Below, piece by piece: positions 1 to 12,668 of a DNA stretch of 64,000 nt. The notes beneath the pieces are model-generated. The model saw only the letters and a program-made list of their open reading frames with translations. It had not been told where the DNA came from and searched no databases. The number at the start of each line of letters is the position of its first letter. Position 1 is the first letter of the stretch. Source of the stretch: Capra hircus (lineage: Eukaryota > Chordata > Mammalia > Artiodactyla > Bovidae); NCBI RefSeq assembly GCF_001704415.2, contig NC_030813.1, positions 12,108,001 to 12,172,000 of the forward strand, read 5' to 3'. The translations under genes and the position numbers were made by a program.

Positions 1-45
1 GGAAGAATGGAGTCTTAACCACTTCCCCACCAGGGAAGTCCCAAC
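1..45 (-). mobile_element. CHR-type tRNA-derived SINE, fragment
   Basis: The window opens inside a SINE. Read on the minus strand it starts gggacttccctgg and continues to a ggttaagactcc block, the usual 5' head of cetartiodactyl CHR SINEs. The rest lies outside the window. Confidence 0.55.
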
Positions 46-130
46 GTTGGGTTACTGAACTGCAATTATCTAATATCATAATTAAATATATTTATTTTCA
101 GAAATATTTAAAATATGATACAACATTGTC

Positions 131-267
131 AGGAGAAGGAAATGGCAACCCACTCCAGTATTCTTGCCTAGAGAATGCCAGGGACGAGGGAGCCTGGTGG
201 GCTGCCATCTATGGCGTTTCATAGAGTCGGACACGACTGAGCGACTTAGTAGCAGCAGCAGCAGCAC
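131..267 (+). mobile_element. BOV-A2 SINE, single Bov-A monomer
   Basis: The sequence runs from ggagaaggaaatggcaaccc to the cacgactgagcgactta end and a short (AGC)n tail, the standard Bov-A monomer layout. It is a monomer, unlike the dimers and multimers elsewhere in the window. Confidence 0.85.
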
Positions 268-859
268 ATTGTCAGGACCTAGTGGTCTGTCTATAAATTC
301 ATTAAATCTTTCATAATGAATAGCCACTCACTCCTTAATCACCCATCACGTATACACAAAAGACAATATTATATACTAATCTTTGTAACCATGTTTATGC
401 TTTGTCCATGAACTTGCATTGGTGACATGTACTAAAAAGTTTGCTATCAAATCTTAGGATTATATAATTGTCCTTAAAGGTTAGTGTAGTTTAACTTTTA
501 CTTTAGAATATTCACTTCATTTAATTTATGACTCTTTAACATTTTAGATACTTTTAAAAAATCTTCAAGTGTATTCATCAGACTTGTCCACATAGATAAA
601 AAATTTACCACTAAAAATGAAAGAGGTCCAGACAGTTTAAAATACTGCTGTATAGAAATGAAAAAATGCTGAATACATTAACTGCTTATATTTATGTAAT
701 GGGAAAATTTTTAATATTCATTTTTTCATCAACTTAATTTTATTTAATTCATTAATTTGGTTTGTCATTTTCATAACAGCATTTCTTTAGTGGAACTAAT
801 TTTTCTTCTCATGCTTAGAAACCTGACCTCTCAATTATCTTTCTAGATATCCATTGACT
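268..859. other. AT-rich intergenic DNA, nothing recognised
   Basis: I see no gene, RNA or confident repeat here. The right end may already belong to the old antisense L1 that is recognisable from about 860. Confidence 0.5.
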
Positions 860-1164
860 AGATTATCTTTTTCCTCAATGCCAGTCCCTCTTATTGAACT
901 TTATATAGAAAAAATCACATAGAACATATTGCTTTCTATCTCATTTCATTTAAATGTTTGTAGAATCATCCATGTTGTTTTGAACAGCAGTAGCGTGGGT
1001 TCTTTTTCCTTGCTGTATTATAATGATTGTCCATTTCACCAATTATGGATACATACTTGGATTATTTTCAGTTTAGGGCTATTAATATTATACTGAGAAG
1101 AATACTATTAGGTTATTTATTTTGTGCTATTTCTGTTTGGTGTAAAGCTAAGAATTCTAGGTCA

Positions 1165-2934
1165 GGTCAGTTCAGTTCAGTCGCTCAGTCATGTCTGACT
1201 CTTTGCGACCCCTTGAATCGCAGCAAGCCAAGCCTCCCTGTCCATCACCAACTCCGAGTTCACACAAACTCATGTCCATCGAGTTGGTAATGCTATCCAG
1301 CCATCTCATCCTCTGTCGTCCCCTTCTCCTCCTGCCCTCAATCCCTCCCAGCATCAGAGTCTTTTCCAATGAGTAGCTCTTTGCATGAGGTGGCCAAAGT
1401 ACTGGAGTTTCAGCTTTAGCATCAGTCCTTCCAAAGAACACCCAGTACTGATCTCCTTTAGAATGAACTGGTTGGATCTCCTTGCAGTCCAAGGGACCTT
1501 CAAGAGTCTTCTCCAACACCACAGTTCAAAAACATCAATTCTTCGGCGCTCAGCCTTCTTCACAGTCCAACTCTCACATCCATACATGACTACTGGAAAA
1601 ACCATAGCCTTGACTAGACAGACGTTTGTTGGCAAAGTAATGTCTCTGCTTTTCAATATGCTATCTAGGTTGCTCATAACTCTCCTTCCAAGGAGGAAGC
1701 ATCTTTTAATTTCATGGCTGCAATCAACATCTGCAGTGATTTTGGGGCCCCCAAAAATAAAGTCAGCCACTGTTTCTCCCATGAAGTGATGGGACCAGAT
1801 GCCATAATCTTCGTTTCCTGAATGTTGAGCTTTAAGCCAACTTTTTCACCCTCCTCTTTCACTTTCATCAAGAGGCTTTTTAGTTCCTCTTCACTTTCTG
1901 CCATAAGGGTGGTATCATCTGCATATCTGAGGTTATTGATATTTCTCCCAGCAATCTTGATTCCAGCTTGTGCTTCTTCCAGCCCAGCATTTCTCATGAT
2001 GTACTCTGCATATAAGTTAAATAAGCAGGGTGACAATATACAGCCTTGACACACTCCTTTTCCTATTTGGAACCAGTCTGTTGTTCCATGTCTATTTCTA
2101 ACTGTTGCTTCCTGACCTGCATACAGATTTCTCAAGAGGCAGGTTAGGTGGTCTGGTATGCCCATCTCTTTCAGAATTTTCCACAGTTGATTGTGATCCA
2201 CACAGTCAAAGGCTTTGGCATAGTCAATAAAGCAGAAATAGATCTTTTTCTGGGACTCTTGCTTTTTCCATGATCCAGCAGATGTTGGCAATTTGATCTC
2301 TGGTTCCTCTGCCTTTTCTAAACCAGGTTGAAAATCTGGAAGTTCACGGTCATGTATTGCTGAAGCCTGGCTTGGAGAGTTTTGAGCATTACTTTACTAG
2401 CATGTGAGATGAGTGCAATTGTGCAGTAGTTTGAGCATTCTTTGGCATTGCCTTTCTTTGGAATTGGAATGAAAACTGACCTTTTCCAGTCCTGTGGACA
2501 CTGCTGAATTTTCCAAATTTGCTGGCATATTGAGCGCAGCACTTTCACAGCATCATCTTTCAGGATTTGAAACAGCTCCACTGGAATTCCATAACCTCCA
2601 CTAGCTTTGTTCATAGTGATGCTTTCTAAGGCCCACTTGACTTCACATTCCAGAATGTCTGGCTCTAGGTGAGTGATCACACCATCGTGATTATCTGTGT
2701 CATGAAGATTTTTTTTGTACAGTTCTTCTGTGTATTCTTGCCACCTCCTCTTAATATCTTCTGCTTCTGTTAGGCCCATACCCTTTCTGTCCATTATTGA
2801 GCCCATCTTTGCCTGAAATGTTCCCTTGGTATCTCTAATTTTCTTGAAGAGATCTCTAGTCTTTCCCTATTCTGTTGTTTTCCTCTATTTCTTTACATTG
2901 ATCGCTGAAGAAGGCTTTCTTATCTCTCTTTGAT
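1165..2934 (-). mobile_element. BovB LINE (RTE clade), 5'-truncated copy 1
   Basis: The 3' end carries the BovB tail of repeated gttca units at the low-coordinate end. On the minus strand it encodes reverse transcriptase pieces with FIDYAKAFDCVDH, RNRHGTTDWFQIGKG, CQGCILSPCLFNLY and an intact YADD catalytic box (codons at 1914-1925), then the DGCESW-like C-terminal region. Frames are broken (main pieces 1674-2291, 2318-2806 and 1354-1782), so it is a dead copy lacking the endonuclease. A 10-bp duplication with one mismatch flanks it (ttctaggtca at 1155-1164, ttctagatca at 2935-2944). It sits inside the old L1. Confidence 0.9.
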
Positions 2935-3162
2935 TTCTAGATCATAGTGTACTATATGTTCACTAGATCCTGGCATTAGTAAATAATGCCAAAGGATTTT
3001 CAGAACTGATTCCACTAAAGTACAATCCTACTAGCAATTTTTTTTAATATTAATCATTTTAGAGGCGTACAGTTATATCTCACTATAGTTTAATTTCCTT
3101 TTTCTTATTACTATTGAAGTTAACTCTTCTTTTCATCTATTTTTTCCCTATTAGGGTATCAT

Positions 3163-3387
3163 GGCCTCCCAGGTGGCACTAGAAGTAAAGAACTCACTTG
3201 CCAATGCAGGAGACATAAGAGACGTGGGTTCAGTTCCTGATTCTGGAAGATCCCCTGGTGGAGGGCAGAGCAACCCACTTCAGTATGCTTGCCTGGAGGA
3301 TCCCGTGGACAGAAGAGCCTGGAGGGCTACAGTCCATGGGGTCGCAGAGTCAGACATGACTGAGGTGACTTATAACGCACACACAAA
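3163..3387 (+). mobile_element. Bov-tA SINE
   Basis: It has a tRNA-Glu-like head (cctcccaggtggcactagaa, then ccaatgcaggagac and a degenerate B box), followed by the Bov-A body ending at cagacatgactgaggtgac. A short gtatcat repeat lies on both sides (3156-3162 and 3388-3394). It is inserted in the old L1. Confidence 0.85.
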
Positions 3388-3710
3388 GTATCATATTCTG
3401 AAGTGTATGCTTATTTAGCACATTTTAAAAATTGAGCTATCTTTTGCACTCACATTTATTTGTAAGGAATTCAGTTTAGATTCTGGGTTCCAGTCTCATG
3501 TCTGTTATAAATGATGTTAGTATCTTCTCTACTGTGTGGTTTGTCTTTTCATTTTCTGGTGGTGTTTTTCGATTAATAGAAGTTTTAAATTTCACTGTAG
3601 CCCAATTCAGCAATGTATCCTTCATGATCTTTGCCTATTCTAAATTTGTGATGAAATGTTCCAATGATTTCCTCTAAAACAGTAGTGTTTTGCTCTCTAA
3701 ATTTATATTT

Positions 3711-3906
3711 GTGTGCCTGAATTCACAGATGCTTCAGTCATGTCCAACTCTTTGAGACCCTATGGAATGTAGCCCACCAGGCTCCTCTGTCCATGGAATT
3801 TTTCAGTCAAGAACACTGACTTGCCATGTTTCCCTACCCAGGGATTGAAGCCTCATCTCCTACATTGTAGGCAGATTCTTTACCCACTGAGCCACCTGGG
3901 AAGCCC
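3711..3906 (-). mobile_element. Bov-tA SINE with 12-bp target-site duplication
   Basis: This is the reverse-strand Bov-tA order: Bov-A body, then tRNA-like head ending gagccacctgggaagccc. A perfect aaatttatattt duplication flanks it at 3699-3710 and 3907-3918. It splits the same old L1. Confidence 0.9.
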
Positions 3907-4824
3907 AAATTTATATTTACAGGTTGATAATTGTGTATGGTGTGATTCACTTTGTTTCATGTGGTTATTCAAGTACCATTTGCCAGGAAAGACACTCCTT
4001 TATCCATTACTCTGAAGTGCCAAAATTATTAAAAACCAAGTGATTACATATGTGTGGGTCTGTTTGGGGGCTTGTATCTTTGATTTAATAGTGTAACTAA
4101 CCTTGGACCAATGCCACATGTCATTTTATGAACTTTATATCAAGGGTAAATCCTCCACTTTATTCTCCTTCCTCCAGATTATTGTGGTCATTCTTGACCT
4201 GTTGTATTTCCATATACATTTTACAATTGTTGATTAATTTGCCATGCTCACAAAGCATTGGCATTTAGATGTGGAATGCATTTACTCTATAAGCAATTTG
4301 GGAAGAATTTTAGTAGCTTCTTTACATTGCAGAGCCTTCCAAACCATGAGCATGGTATATCACTCCATTTAGTTTGGTCCTCTTGAATTTCTCCTGATGA
4401 TGGTTTGGTAGTTTCCTAAATGTAGGTCTTGCATGTTTCCTTATATTTACTACTAGATATTTAATTTCTATGCTTCTTTAATATAATTTTGCTGGAAATT
4501 AAAGCTCAATTAATTTATATCCAACCATGTCTTCTGATACACTTGGTTTCTTTATCTTCTATAAGCAAAAATAATACACTTTTCCTGGGCTTAACTCTTT
4601 GCTACAATGTAGCTCATTTTAAAAAATTCTTATTAACACTGATGCTTTGATTGCCCAGTGCTTTCCTAGGTCACTTGAAATTATTCTTTCATTATCACAA
4701 GGGTACAATGTGTTGTAATGGAAACGCTCTGGGAAATCAATCAGACCTCAATTTTAATTCTGGCTTCTACATTCACTGTTTTGCTTGAAAATGTTACTAA
4801 AGTTCTGTGTTCTTATTGAAAAAT

Positions 4825-5400
4825 GGGTGTATGGCAAGTGACATCTAAGATGTCCCCAGTGATCCCACCTCCTCATATTCATGCCTTAATGTAACATTTC
4901 TCCTCTTGAGTGTGGGCTGGACCTGCTAACTTGCTTCTAGTTAAATGAATATGGCAAGAATAATGCAATGACATTTTCAAGGTTAGATTACAAAGAGACT
5001 GTGGTTTCTGCCTTGATGCCTTCTCTTGCTTGCCTGTTTACTCTTTCTGATAGAAACTGCTGGTGGGCTGTGAGCTGCCCTTTAGGGGAACTCACATGGC
5101 TAGGAACTAAAGGAGATCACCAGCCAACAGCCAGTAAGAAGATGCTACCTCAGTCCAAAAGTCAACAAAGGACTGAATCTTGCCAACAACCACATAAATG
5201 AACTTGAAATTACATCCTCCGCAAGTCAAGACTTTGAAGAAATCATACCCATGATTTCCATTTTGCATACAGTGTTTGTGGCAAAAGCACACAGCTAAGC
5301 CATGAGTAGATGCCAAGCCCACAGAGATAATAAAAACTTGTTATTTTAATGCAAAATTTGGGGGGGATTATTTGTTATTCAGCAATAGATAATTAATGCA
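4825..5400 (+). mobile_element. MaLR/MLT-like LTR remnant (tentative)
   Basis: The segment ends with taataaaaacttgttatttt and a gcaatagataattaatgcaga block, typical of the 3' part of old mammalian LTR repeats. The 5' part (gacatctaagatgtcccc) also fits. Short open frames inside it look incidental. The family is uncertain. Confidence 0.4.
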
Positions 5401-7046
5401 GAGTATAATCCACTACAGAGTATATGACCCTTAAAAGATGTTTAATGTTGCTAGTTAGTGAAAAGTTTTCTTGATTTTGTATAGAATTTAGAATTTAATT
5501 TTAAAAATTATTCAGGTAATTGAGTAAGAAATATAATCTCTGATCCACAGAAGTGTTGAAGTGGCCCTCCTAACATCCGTGCTATTAAATACAAGAGGAA
5601 CTAGAAATACCAATGACAGAAGAAAGCTTGTTAATTTTAAAGGAATGAACAGATACATAATTTCTAGGTGACCTCCCCAATTTCACCACTAGACCCTCTG
5701 GCTGTGGTATTTAACCCAAGAAATTTTTCCTCTGGATTAAGCTGTGAATGGATTGTTCTTTGACTCTCACTGCAAAATTTCTACATTACAGAGCAATTGC
5801 AGAACCCAAATTTATCATGACTTTGGTATAAAACCAGAGTAATTATCACTATAAAAACAGAAACTGAGTTCCTACATGCTGTCTCTTTATGTATCCGAAT
5901 GTTACCTTGTTTTTTCTGTCAGACATTGACCACTAGAGTTAAATTTGATTTCATTTATTTATGTTATATTGATTTGAGTTCCTTTCTGTCACGTCTTCCC
6001 AAAAGCAGTTTGGTCCCATCACAACTTTATTTATTTAATTTTTTTCTCCCCTAGGCAATATATGTATTTTTTAAAATTTGTATACACCCACTTTTCTGGA
6101 CTGTTTTAAGATATTTTATATTTTTAATTAAGTTCCTAGAATAACATTGATAAATAATAGTATTTTAAATATGTAATGCATATAAATTCTTCTGGATATA
6201 ATAGACATAAGAATTTAATATGAGGGTGATAAATGAAACTGGGAAGGGAAATGAGTTAAACGGTATATTATTACAAATATTTATTGCAGTGATTAAGATG
6301 CTTATATCCTGAACTATAAAACATAGCCATTAAATTTAATGGAAATAATTCTACCTAGAGCCCTGTGTATCTTCTGACATTTTCATAGCTCTGTTGAAAA
6401 ACATGTCATCAATAATGAAAACTACCAATAAGCTCGTTAAATCATAGCATGGTTTTTTTTCCTGCCTCATGGTTTTGTCTAATGGGCTTTTCCTTTTAAA
6501 AAGGAAAACAACAGGTACATACTGTCTGGTGTGTCCAGGGTAGCAGATGTCATTAAAGCTGCTTTTCTACTTTTGTGCCCCTCTCTCTCTCTCTCTCTCT
6601 TTTTTTTTTTTTTTTAACAGTTTTGAAATGGATAGCTCCAGTGCTGGCATAAATTTTTAAAAAATACATCCATCACGACTCAGACTATTCCTGAATCCGG
6701 GCCTATGGGTCAGCCATAAAAAACATTTTTCTTTCTAGAACATGAGAGGTCTGAATTTTGCCAGAGACCTGTCTGCCAGCTAACCCTAACCTGCCACTGC
6801 CCAGGAAGCAGGGCTCTTACTGGAAGGTCTGGCTCTGGCTGTAACATAAGAGTCAACAAGACAAAGATGCACTCGGGTTGGTGGCTGGGTTTTCTACCTG
6901 GCCACTCAAGAAATTCTCAGGATTCTTCATCTTTGACCATGCTAGCAAGCAATACCAGGCCACATGAACAGCCAGTTTTAAAAGCAGAGGGCAGCATGGT
7001 GACTGTCTTGTTCTATCAGTGTGTCTTTTACCTGAATGTTTTTAGC
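5401..7046. other. Intergenic DNA, no gene seen
   Basis: AT-rich sequence with no recognised gene or confident repeat, apart from the pyrimidine tract listed separately at 6581-6615. Confidence 0.5.
6581..6615 (+). repeat. (CT)n followed by (T)n tract
   Basis: About ten CT units run directly into fifteen T residues, then aacag. It is a simple pyrimidine tract in intergenic DNA. Confidence 0.95.
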
Positions 7047-7133
7047 TGTGGGAGAATCCCAGGGACGGGGGAGCCTGGTGGGCTGCTGTCTACGGGGTCA
7101 CACAGAGTCAGACACGACTGAAGTGACTTAAAC
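7047..7133 (+). mobile_element. BOV-A2 SINE, 5'-truncated
   Basis: It starts mid-monomer at gggagaatcccagggacggg and runs to the cacgactgaagtgactta end. There is no AGC tail; the next bases begin a tandem duplication. Confidence 0.8.
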
Positions 7134-7136
7134 ACA

Positions 7137-7250
7137 GAGAACCCTTAAACACACACAAAACAAAACAATTAAATGCATCTTGCAGATATTTTTGAGAACC
7201 CTTAAACACACACAAAACAAAACAATTAAATGCATCTTGCAGATATTTTT
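7137..7250 (+). repeat. Perfect tandem duplication, 2 x 57 bp
   Basis: Positions 7137-7193 and 7194-7250 are identical. Each unit starts gagaacccttaaacacacac and ends gcagatattttt. It abuts the truncated BOV-A2. Confidence 0.95.
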
Positions 7251-8819
7251 GAACATTTCCAAAACTAAGGAATTGCTTCAGTGATCATAATTTGTCTCAG
7301 ACTCTTGGAAACATTTAGATGAGCATAATATATTCGTAGGGGTTATTGGTGTGTTAAACATCCAGTGGAATTTAAGTGGGTATTTTTTTTTTTATCACAT
7401 CATCACATTTAACTCCATTTTATTTTCCTACTCTGGAGGTAAAAAGAACTCATTCTTTATAAAATAATTTAAGCTTGTGAATTAAGAAATTTTATGTAAG
7501 CATGCCATGTGTTCTTTATGTTGCAGATACTAGACTTACATATGTTTTAACATCTAAACTATCATTTCACCTTGGTCAATGAGAAAAACTTAAAAAAACT
7601 CCTGCTTGAGGAGAGTAACTACCTTCCTTAGGGAGTGAGTTTTTACCTGGACTTTAAAAATATGCAGGATTCTCCCAGCCGGGAAAGAAAGATACAGGAA
7701 TTGCTGGATGGAAAATAACCCTAGCAAAGGCCTGAAAAAACAAAATTTCCTGGACAGTTAGGAGACTCCTATTTTACAGCTAGAAATACGGAAGTGGACA
7801 ACTAGAAATCCTTCTAAAGAAGTAAGAGTGGGAATGCCAGGCAAAGGATCGTGGCATTGATTCTTTGGGAGTTGAAGGACAGCAGACATCAATACTTTTA
7901 AGAACAGCAATGACATGTCACAGACAAATCACGGTTTGCTAATAGAGAGGGAGAAGAGAGGAAAAATTATGGCAACAGAAAAGGCTATTTAAATGGCTAT
8001 TCAAACAACAGCGGTAAAAGTATTTGGGCCATAAAAAAAATCAGAATTTATTTCCTCTAATTTTCTTGAAACCTCTCTTTCAGACCAGCATTAAAAAAAA
8101 AAAAATCTTTATCATTCCGACTCTCCCTTTAGCTCATTATCTTTGAACTTAAAGTCACCATGAACACCAATAGACTTTTCATTTTAATATACCTGCCCAT
8201 GCTATTTCTAATTTTATAGAATCTGGGAATGTTAATATGAATCATCATGCTTTAATTAACACTGATTAAGCTCTTCTCTTCTTGGATAATAAAGTAATTT
8301 CCTACTTGGTTCAATTCCCAATGCTATAAACTCCCATTTCCATTTATGAGAAATATATTATTGTTATTATGTCAAAGGAAAGCATTTATTTCTTGGGCAA
8401 GTATAATTCACTTGATTTACAAAAGAAATTCTGAGAAAAGACTAGTCAATCCAAGGCCTATTTTGAAGCCAAGCCTAGTCAACCGGGCCATCTAATTCTC
8501 TGTTTATCCTCTTACTCACTGCTGTCCTTCCTACCCCCCAGGCAGATGCCTTCTTTCGTCATCAGAGTTCAGAGGCACAGCAGCCATCCTAGCACTATGA
8601 TAGAACAGGTCAGAGAGGTTGAGCTGCAAACTGGACGAACTGCCCCAGTGGACAGCTTGTTTTAATTCTGGTCAAAGTTAGGCAGGACCAAGGGTAGGGC
8701 TGACAGCTAGCTGTAGGCTAACTGGAGTCAAGAAAGATAAATTGCAAGACAGGTACTCAATCAACTTCTGAGGCCTAAACTCTAAGCCAATCAGCCAGGG
8801 AGGACTGCAGTCCAGTACC
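7251..8819. other. Intergenic DNA with possible old L2 remnants
   Basis: No gene was recognised. About 7560-8000 weakly resembles antisense L2 sequence, as in the clearer segment that follows, but I would not call it firmly. Confidence 0.35.
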
Positions 8820-10080
8820 CTAGAGCTCTCCATGGACAGGTGGGGTCTGGGAAGAATGTTCATGCCTCACGATAAGAGCACATTTAAACAGAGGCAAGAA
8901 GGAGTGGAGGGAAGAAAACCATGCTTTGGCTATCTTATGTCTCAGGCAAAGGTAACGAAGTAGCAAGGAGGCCAGTATGTTTGGAGCACAGTTAACAAAG
9001 CAGAGAGTGGGAGCGGCTGGCCTTAAGGAGAGACCAGGAGGCAAACTATGGAGGGCTTTGAGGGTCAGAGAGCAGGCTTTGAGTTTCATTCAGTACAGAA
9101 ACAGATGGCGTAAGTTGACATGTATTCACACCAAATATTGATGGAAAATGGATTCTATGTATCTAGAACAGAAATAAGGAGATTGGTTAGAGACTCTGGC
9201 AGTAACTCAGGTGAGAGTTTATGATGTCTTAAACCAGAGTGGTAGCAATGGAGATGCTGAGAAATGAACAGATTCAGGATATATTTTGAAATATAACCTA
9301 CAAAATTTGCTGGTGGATGGGGTGTGAGATACAGTAAAGATGCAGGGAAGATTTAGAGTTTTGCCATGAGCAACTGCAAAAATGGAATTTTCATTACCTG
9401 TGTAATGACTTATGGAGGAGACCACTGAAAGAGCTGATCTGAATGTTTGATGGGAGAATCAGCAGTCAATTTTGAGGCAAGCACAGTTTGAGACATCCTA
9501 ATCCAAGTGGAGATTAAAATGGAGTCAAGAAAATAACTGGATATATAAAAGTAAAGTTCGGGGGAAAAAAAAAGTCTAGGCTAGAATTATGAAATTTGGA
9601 ATCTATCCCATATAAATATAATTTGAAGTCATAAAATTGGATTGAGATCACTAAAAGACTAAGTATAATTAAAGAACAGTGGTGTTCCAAGGACTGAGTG
9701 TTGGGAAATTCTAAATTTTAGAGACCAAGAAAGCAAAGAGGGACCCTCAGGAGTTAGGGGGAAAAAATGATGAGTGAGACAGGAGAGAGAATGTTGCCCA
9801 AAAGTGCAAGTGAAGAACGTGCTTTAAAAAAAAAAGCATAAATAATGAACTGTGCTGAACTCTGAGGAGAGGTCAAGTAATTTGATTATTAAAAATTGTT
9901 AGATTGAGTAACAAAAGGTTCCAAGTGGCCTTAACAAGAGTAATTTTAGTTGAATTGGGAAGAAAGACTTGTGAGTGGGTTCAAAAAAAAAAAAAAAATG
10001 AAGATAGCAAATAGAGATACTAGGCAATTCTTCCTTGAATTTTTCTATAAATGGGGTATAATATGGACAGAAGATGTAAA
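8820..10080 (-). mobile_element. Ancient antisense L2-like LINE remnant (tentative)
   Basis: The segment 8820-9089 read on the minus strand gives a degenerate peptide with ILASLLLRYLCL, resembling the L2 C-terminal region. Downstream blocks (ggatatattttgaaat near 9277, ccaaggactgagtgttggg near 9688, gaggagaggtcaagtaa near 9862) match a common mammalian interspersed repeat in the same order. It is highly diverged and non-coding. The family is uncertain. Confidence 0.4.
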
Positions 10081-10920
10081 AACAGACAGGGTTTTTGTTG
10101 TTGTTGTTTTGTTAGGTAAGAGATATTGTAGTATACGTGTATGTTCATTTGGATGATCCAGTAGGCAGTGAAAATGTGATGACATGGAAGGGCAGCCGTG
10201 CTGGAATATGTGGATGTGGCTATGTTCCGGGAGCAACCAGGAATCATATTGAGGTATAGAGTGATGCTTGCGTAATTGGTTATATTTGACTCTTCTCTCT
10301 CTCTGAATTCACCCTCATCCAAACCGGGGGTACTTTACTCCTAGAGTACCAAACTCAAAATTTCTGACTCATTAATACTCCATCTTAAATTTTCTGTCTA
10401 TTAGACACACTTTCTCTTCTTGACATAGCTCTTTGTTGTCCCTGTTAATATTGCTAGAAATAATTTTTCATTCACGTATCAACTTATTTTGGTATGTTTC
10501 AACTTTCCTCCCTCCCACGAGATGTTCCCCACCCCAGCATCTTTTAAGTGAATTCTACACTAGCAGCAAAGGATGCTGAGAAAGCAAGTGTCTCATATTT
10601 TTAATAAATATAATTGGGAGCAGGCCCATTTCAGGGTATTTTAATTGACTTTATTTCCAATTCCTACCACAAGCGAATCCCATCAGTACTCTAAAATAAA
10701 TCTCATTGATATCTACCATAGGAAATATAAATAATGCTCATATGGGTTTTTTAAAGTCCCTTGACAAATTTTTGAATGCCTTAAATTTTAGATGTTGCCC
10801 ATTTTATCAACCTGGTGTCTGTCTTTCAAGAGGAGAATACTTTCCAAACATGCCAAGTTTGTGGACTACAGTTTTGATCATCTGGACATCAAGGCAGATA
10901 CTGGTGATACCAAGATGGCA
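10081..10920. other. Intergenic DNA, no gene seen
   Basis: Only low-complexity patches are visible, for example a tgttgttg run near 10095 and a (CT)n patch near 10295. No coding signal is supported. Confidence 0.5.
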
Positions 10921-11047
10921 CAGGGAATTCCCTGCCAGTCAAGTGGTTAAGACTCCCACGCTGTCACTGCCAAGGGTTCCATCCCTGGTCGGGGGGACTA
11001 TGATCCCACAAGCTGCACGGCCAAAAAAATCCAAAACAAACAAAAAC
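10921..11047 (+). mobile_element. CHR-2-like SINE
   Basis: It opens cagggaattccctgcc, carries a degenerate B box (ggttccatccctggtc) and ends in gcacggcc plus an A-rich tail with aaac units. This is the CHR layout of cetartiodactyls. Confidence 0.8.
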
Positions 11048-11275
11048 CCACAGAGATAGTATATTTCCTATCATCAAATAGTAAAGAGTCTAGTGAGATG
11101 TACAAGACTATGCTTAGTTCTATAAGGGATTCTTAAGTGGTAGATGAGGAAAAATGGAAGTTAACATTTACTGGATGGCTATTCTAAATCATACATGGAG
11201 CATATAGTATTTCATTTATTATCACAGCAACCCAATATATTAAATATAGAGATATTTAAATGATTTTAATTCAAA

Positions 11276-11395
11276 AATGGTAATCCACTCCAGTATTCTT
11301 GCCTGGAAAATCCCATGAACAGAGAAGCCCAGCGGGCTACAGTAGATGGTGTCACAGTCAGACCTGACAGGGACTAAACAACAAGCAATGTGATG
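11276..11395 (+). mobile_element. Bov-A SINE fragment
   Basis: The sequence matches the Bov-A body from ccactccagtattcttgcct to a degraded gacctgacagggactaaaca end. The head is missing. Confidence 0.75.
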
Positions 11396-11888
11396 AGCTG
11401 GAATGCAAACTGACGTCCACTTCCTCCTGGAGTCCTGTAGATAGGAAAACTGGCTGGCTCCCCACCCCTCATTCTCCTACTCCATAAAGGTCCCACTGGC
11501 CTCTAACTAACCATTCATTCAAGCCCAATATTTTCATAATATGAGGCCTTACATGAAAGCTCTGTAAGAATCTCTGCTATAGTAGTCTTAATATAAGCTA
11601 ACAAAAATAGCTAATAGCTCTTACTGCTGATAATGAGCTACAACTATATATACTCTGTGCTTTCCAGTCTAGCCTACGGCTACATATACTCATAAGTACT
11701 GGACCCATTTTTATTTTCCATCCCTTCGAGGTCTCTGATCTCCTTCCCAGTTTCTCTGCCTGGTATTCTGCTCCCTACCACCTGGCAGTTCTAAACTCTG
11801 AATTTTTCATATTAGCTTCTGTTTTTCAGTTGACCCCTCCAAACACAAGCTCTCACCTTTGTTATTTAATATCAGCCAGTATCATTCC
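11396..11888. other. Intergenic DNA, no gene seen
   Basis: No confident gene or repeat. Confidence 0.5.
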
Positions 11889-12018
11889 AATGTGTGTACG
11901 AAGTCACTTGAGTTGTGTCCGACTTTTTGCGATGTCATGAACTGTAGCCCTCCAGGCTCCTCTGTTCATGGGATTCTCCAGGCAAGACTACTGGAGTGTG
12001 TTGCCATGCCCTCCTCAT
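11889..12018 (-). mobile_element. Bov-tA SINE, fragment
   Basis: Reverse-strand Bov-A body (gttgtgtccgactttttgcg, then ccaggctcctctgttcatgg and ggcaagactactggagtg). The tRNA-like head is absent or beyond recognition. Confidence 0.8.
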
Positions 12019-12331
12019 CATTCCCATATGGTCATCCCCAAATCCTGACTTCTCCTAATTTACCCTACTCCCTCAGCATCCAAGCCTTAGCAGGATTGTT
12101 GGTTCTAGGAAAAGGCTTAAAGCTGTAGTTAACAGAATCAGCAAGTGAAGGTTAAAGGTAAAGATAGGAATCTGAGATCATAGTTGATAAATTTAGTAAT
12201 ACCTGATAATACCCAGTAAATATTGTTCCTGTTTTCTACCCAAATTTTTTAAAAGTCCATGCAATAAATTCTATTGAGATGTGTCTGGCAGTTATGTGAA
12301 AGAATGTACCTGATTTTGCTTAGTCTAGACA

Positions 12332-12668
12332 GAAATTGTTGAGAGGCCCTTGGACTGCAAGGAGATCCAACCAGTCCATTCTAAAGGAGATCAGTCCTTG
12401 GTGTTCTTTGGAAGGAGTGATGCTAAAGCTGAAACTCCAGTACTTTGGCCACTTCATGCGAAGGGTTGACTCATTGGAAAGACTCTGATGCTGGGAGGGA
12501 CTGGGGGCAGGAGGAGAAGGGGACGACCGAGGATGAAATGGCTGGATGGCATCACCAACTCGATGGACATGAGTTTGAGTGAACTTTGGGAGTTGGTGAT
12601 GGACAGGGAGGCCTGGCGTGCTGCAATTCATGGGACACAACTGAGCGACTGAACTGAACTAAACTGAA
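12332..12668 (+). mobile_element. BovB LINE, 3' fragment (copy 2)
   Basis: It holds only the last third of a kilobase of BovB, starting near gagaggcccttggactgcaa and ending with gagcgactgaactgaacta. It matches the end of the longer copies and has no coding value. Confidence 0.85.

Larger units (their letters stand above)
860..4630 (-). mobile_element. Old mammalian L1 (antisense), interrupted
   Basis: The pieces 860-1154, 2945-3155, 3395-3698 and 3919-4630 follow, in order, the antisense 3' region of a mammalian L1. Examples are a block resembling cagtttggggctatta near 1070, a degenerate ccaccagcaat block near 3030, and a tttgtcttttcattttc block near 3540. The copy is heavily diverged and has no coding capacity. 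Three younger elements split it: BovB at 1165-2934 and Bov-tA at 3163-3387 and 3711-3906. The subfamily is not assigned. Confidence 0.6.
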
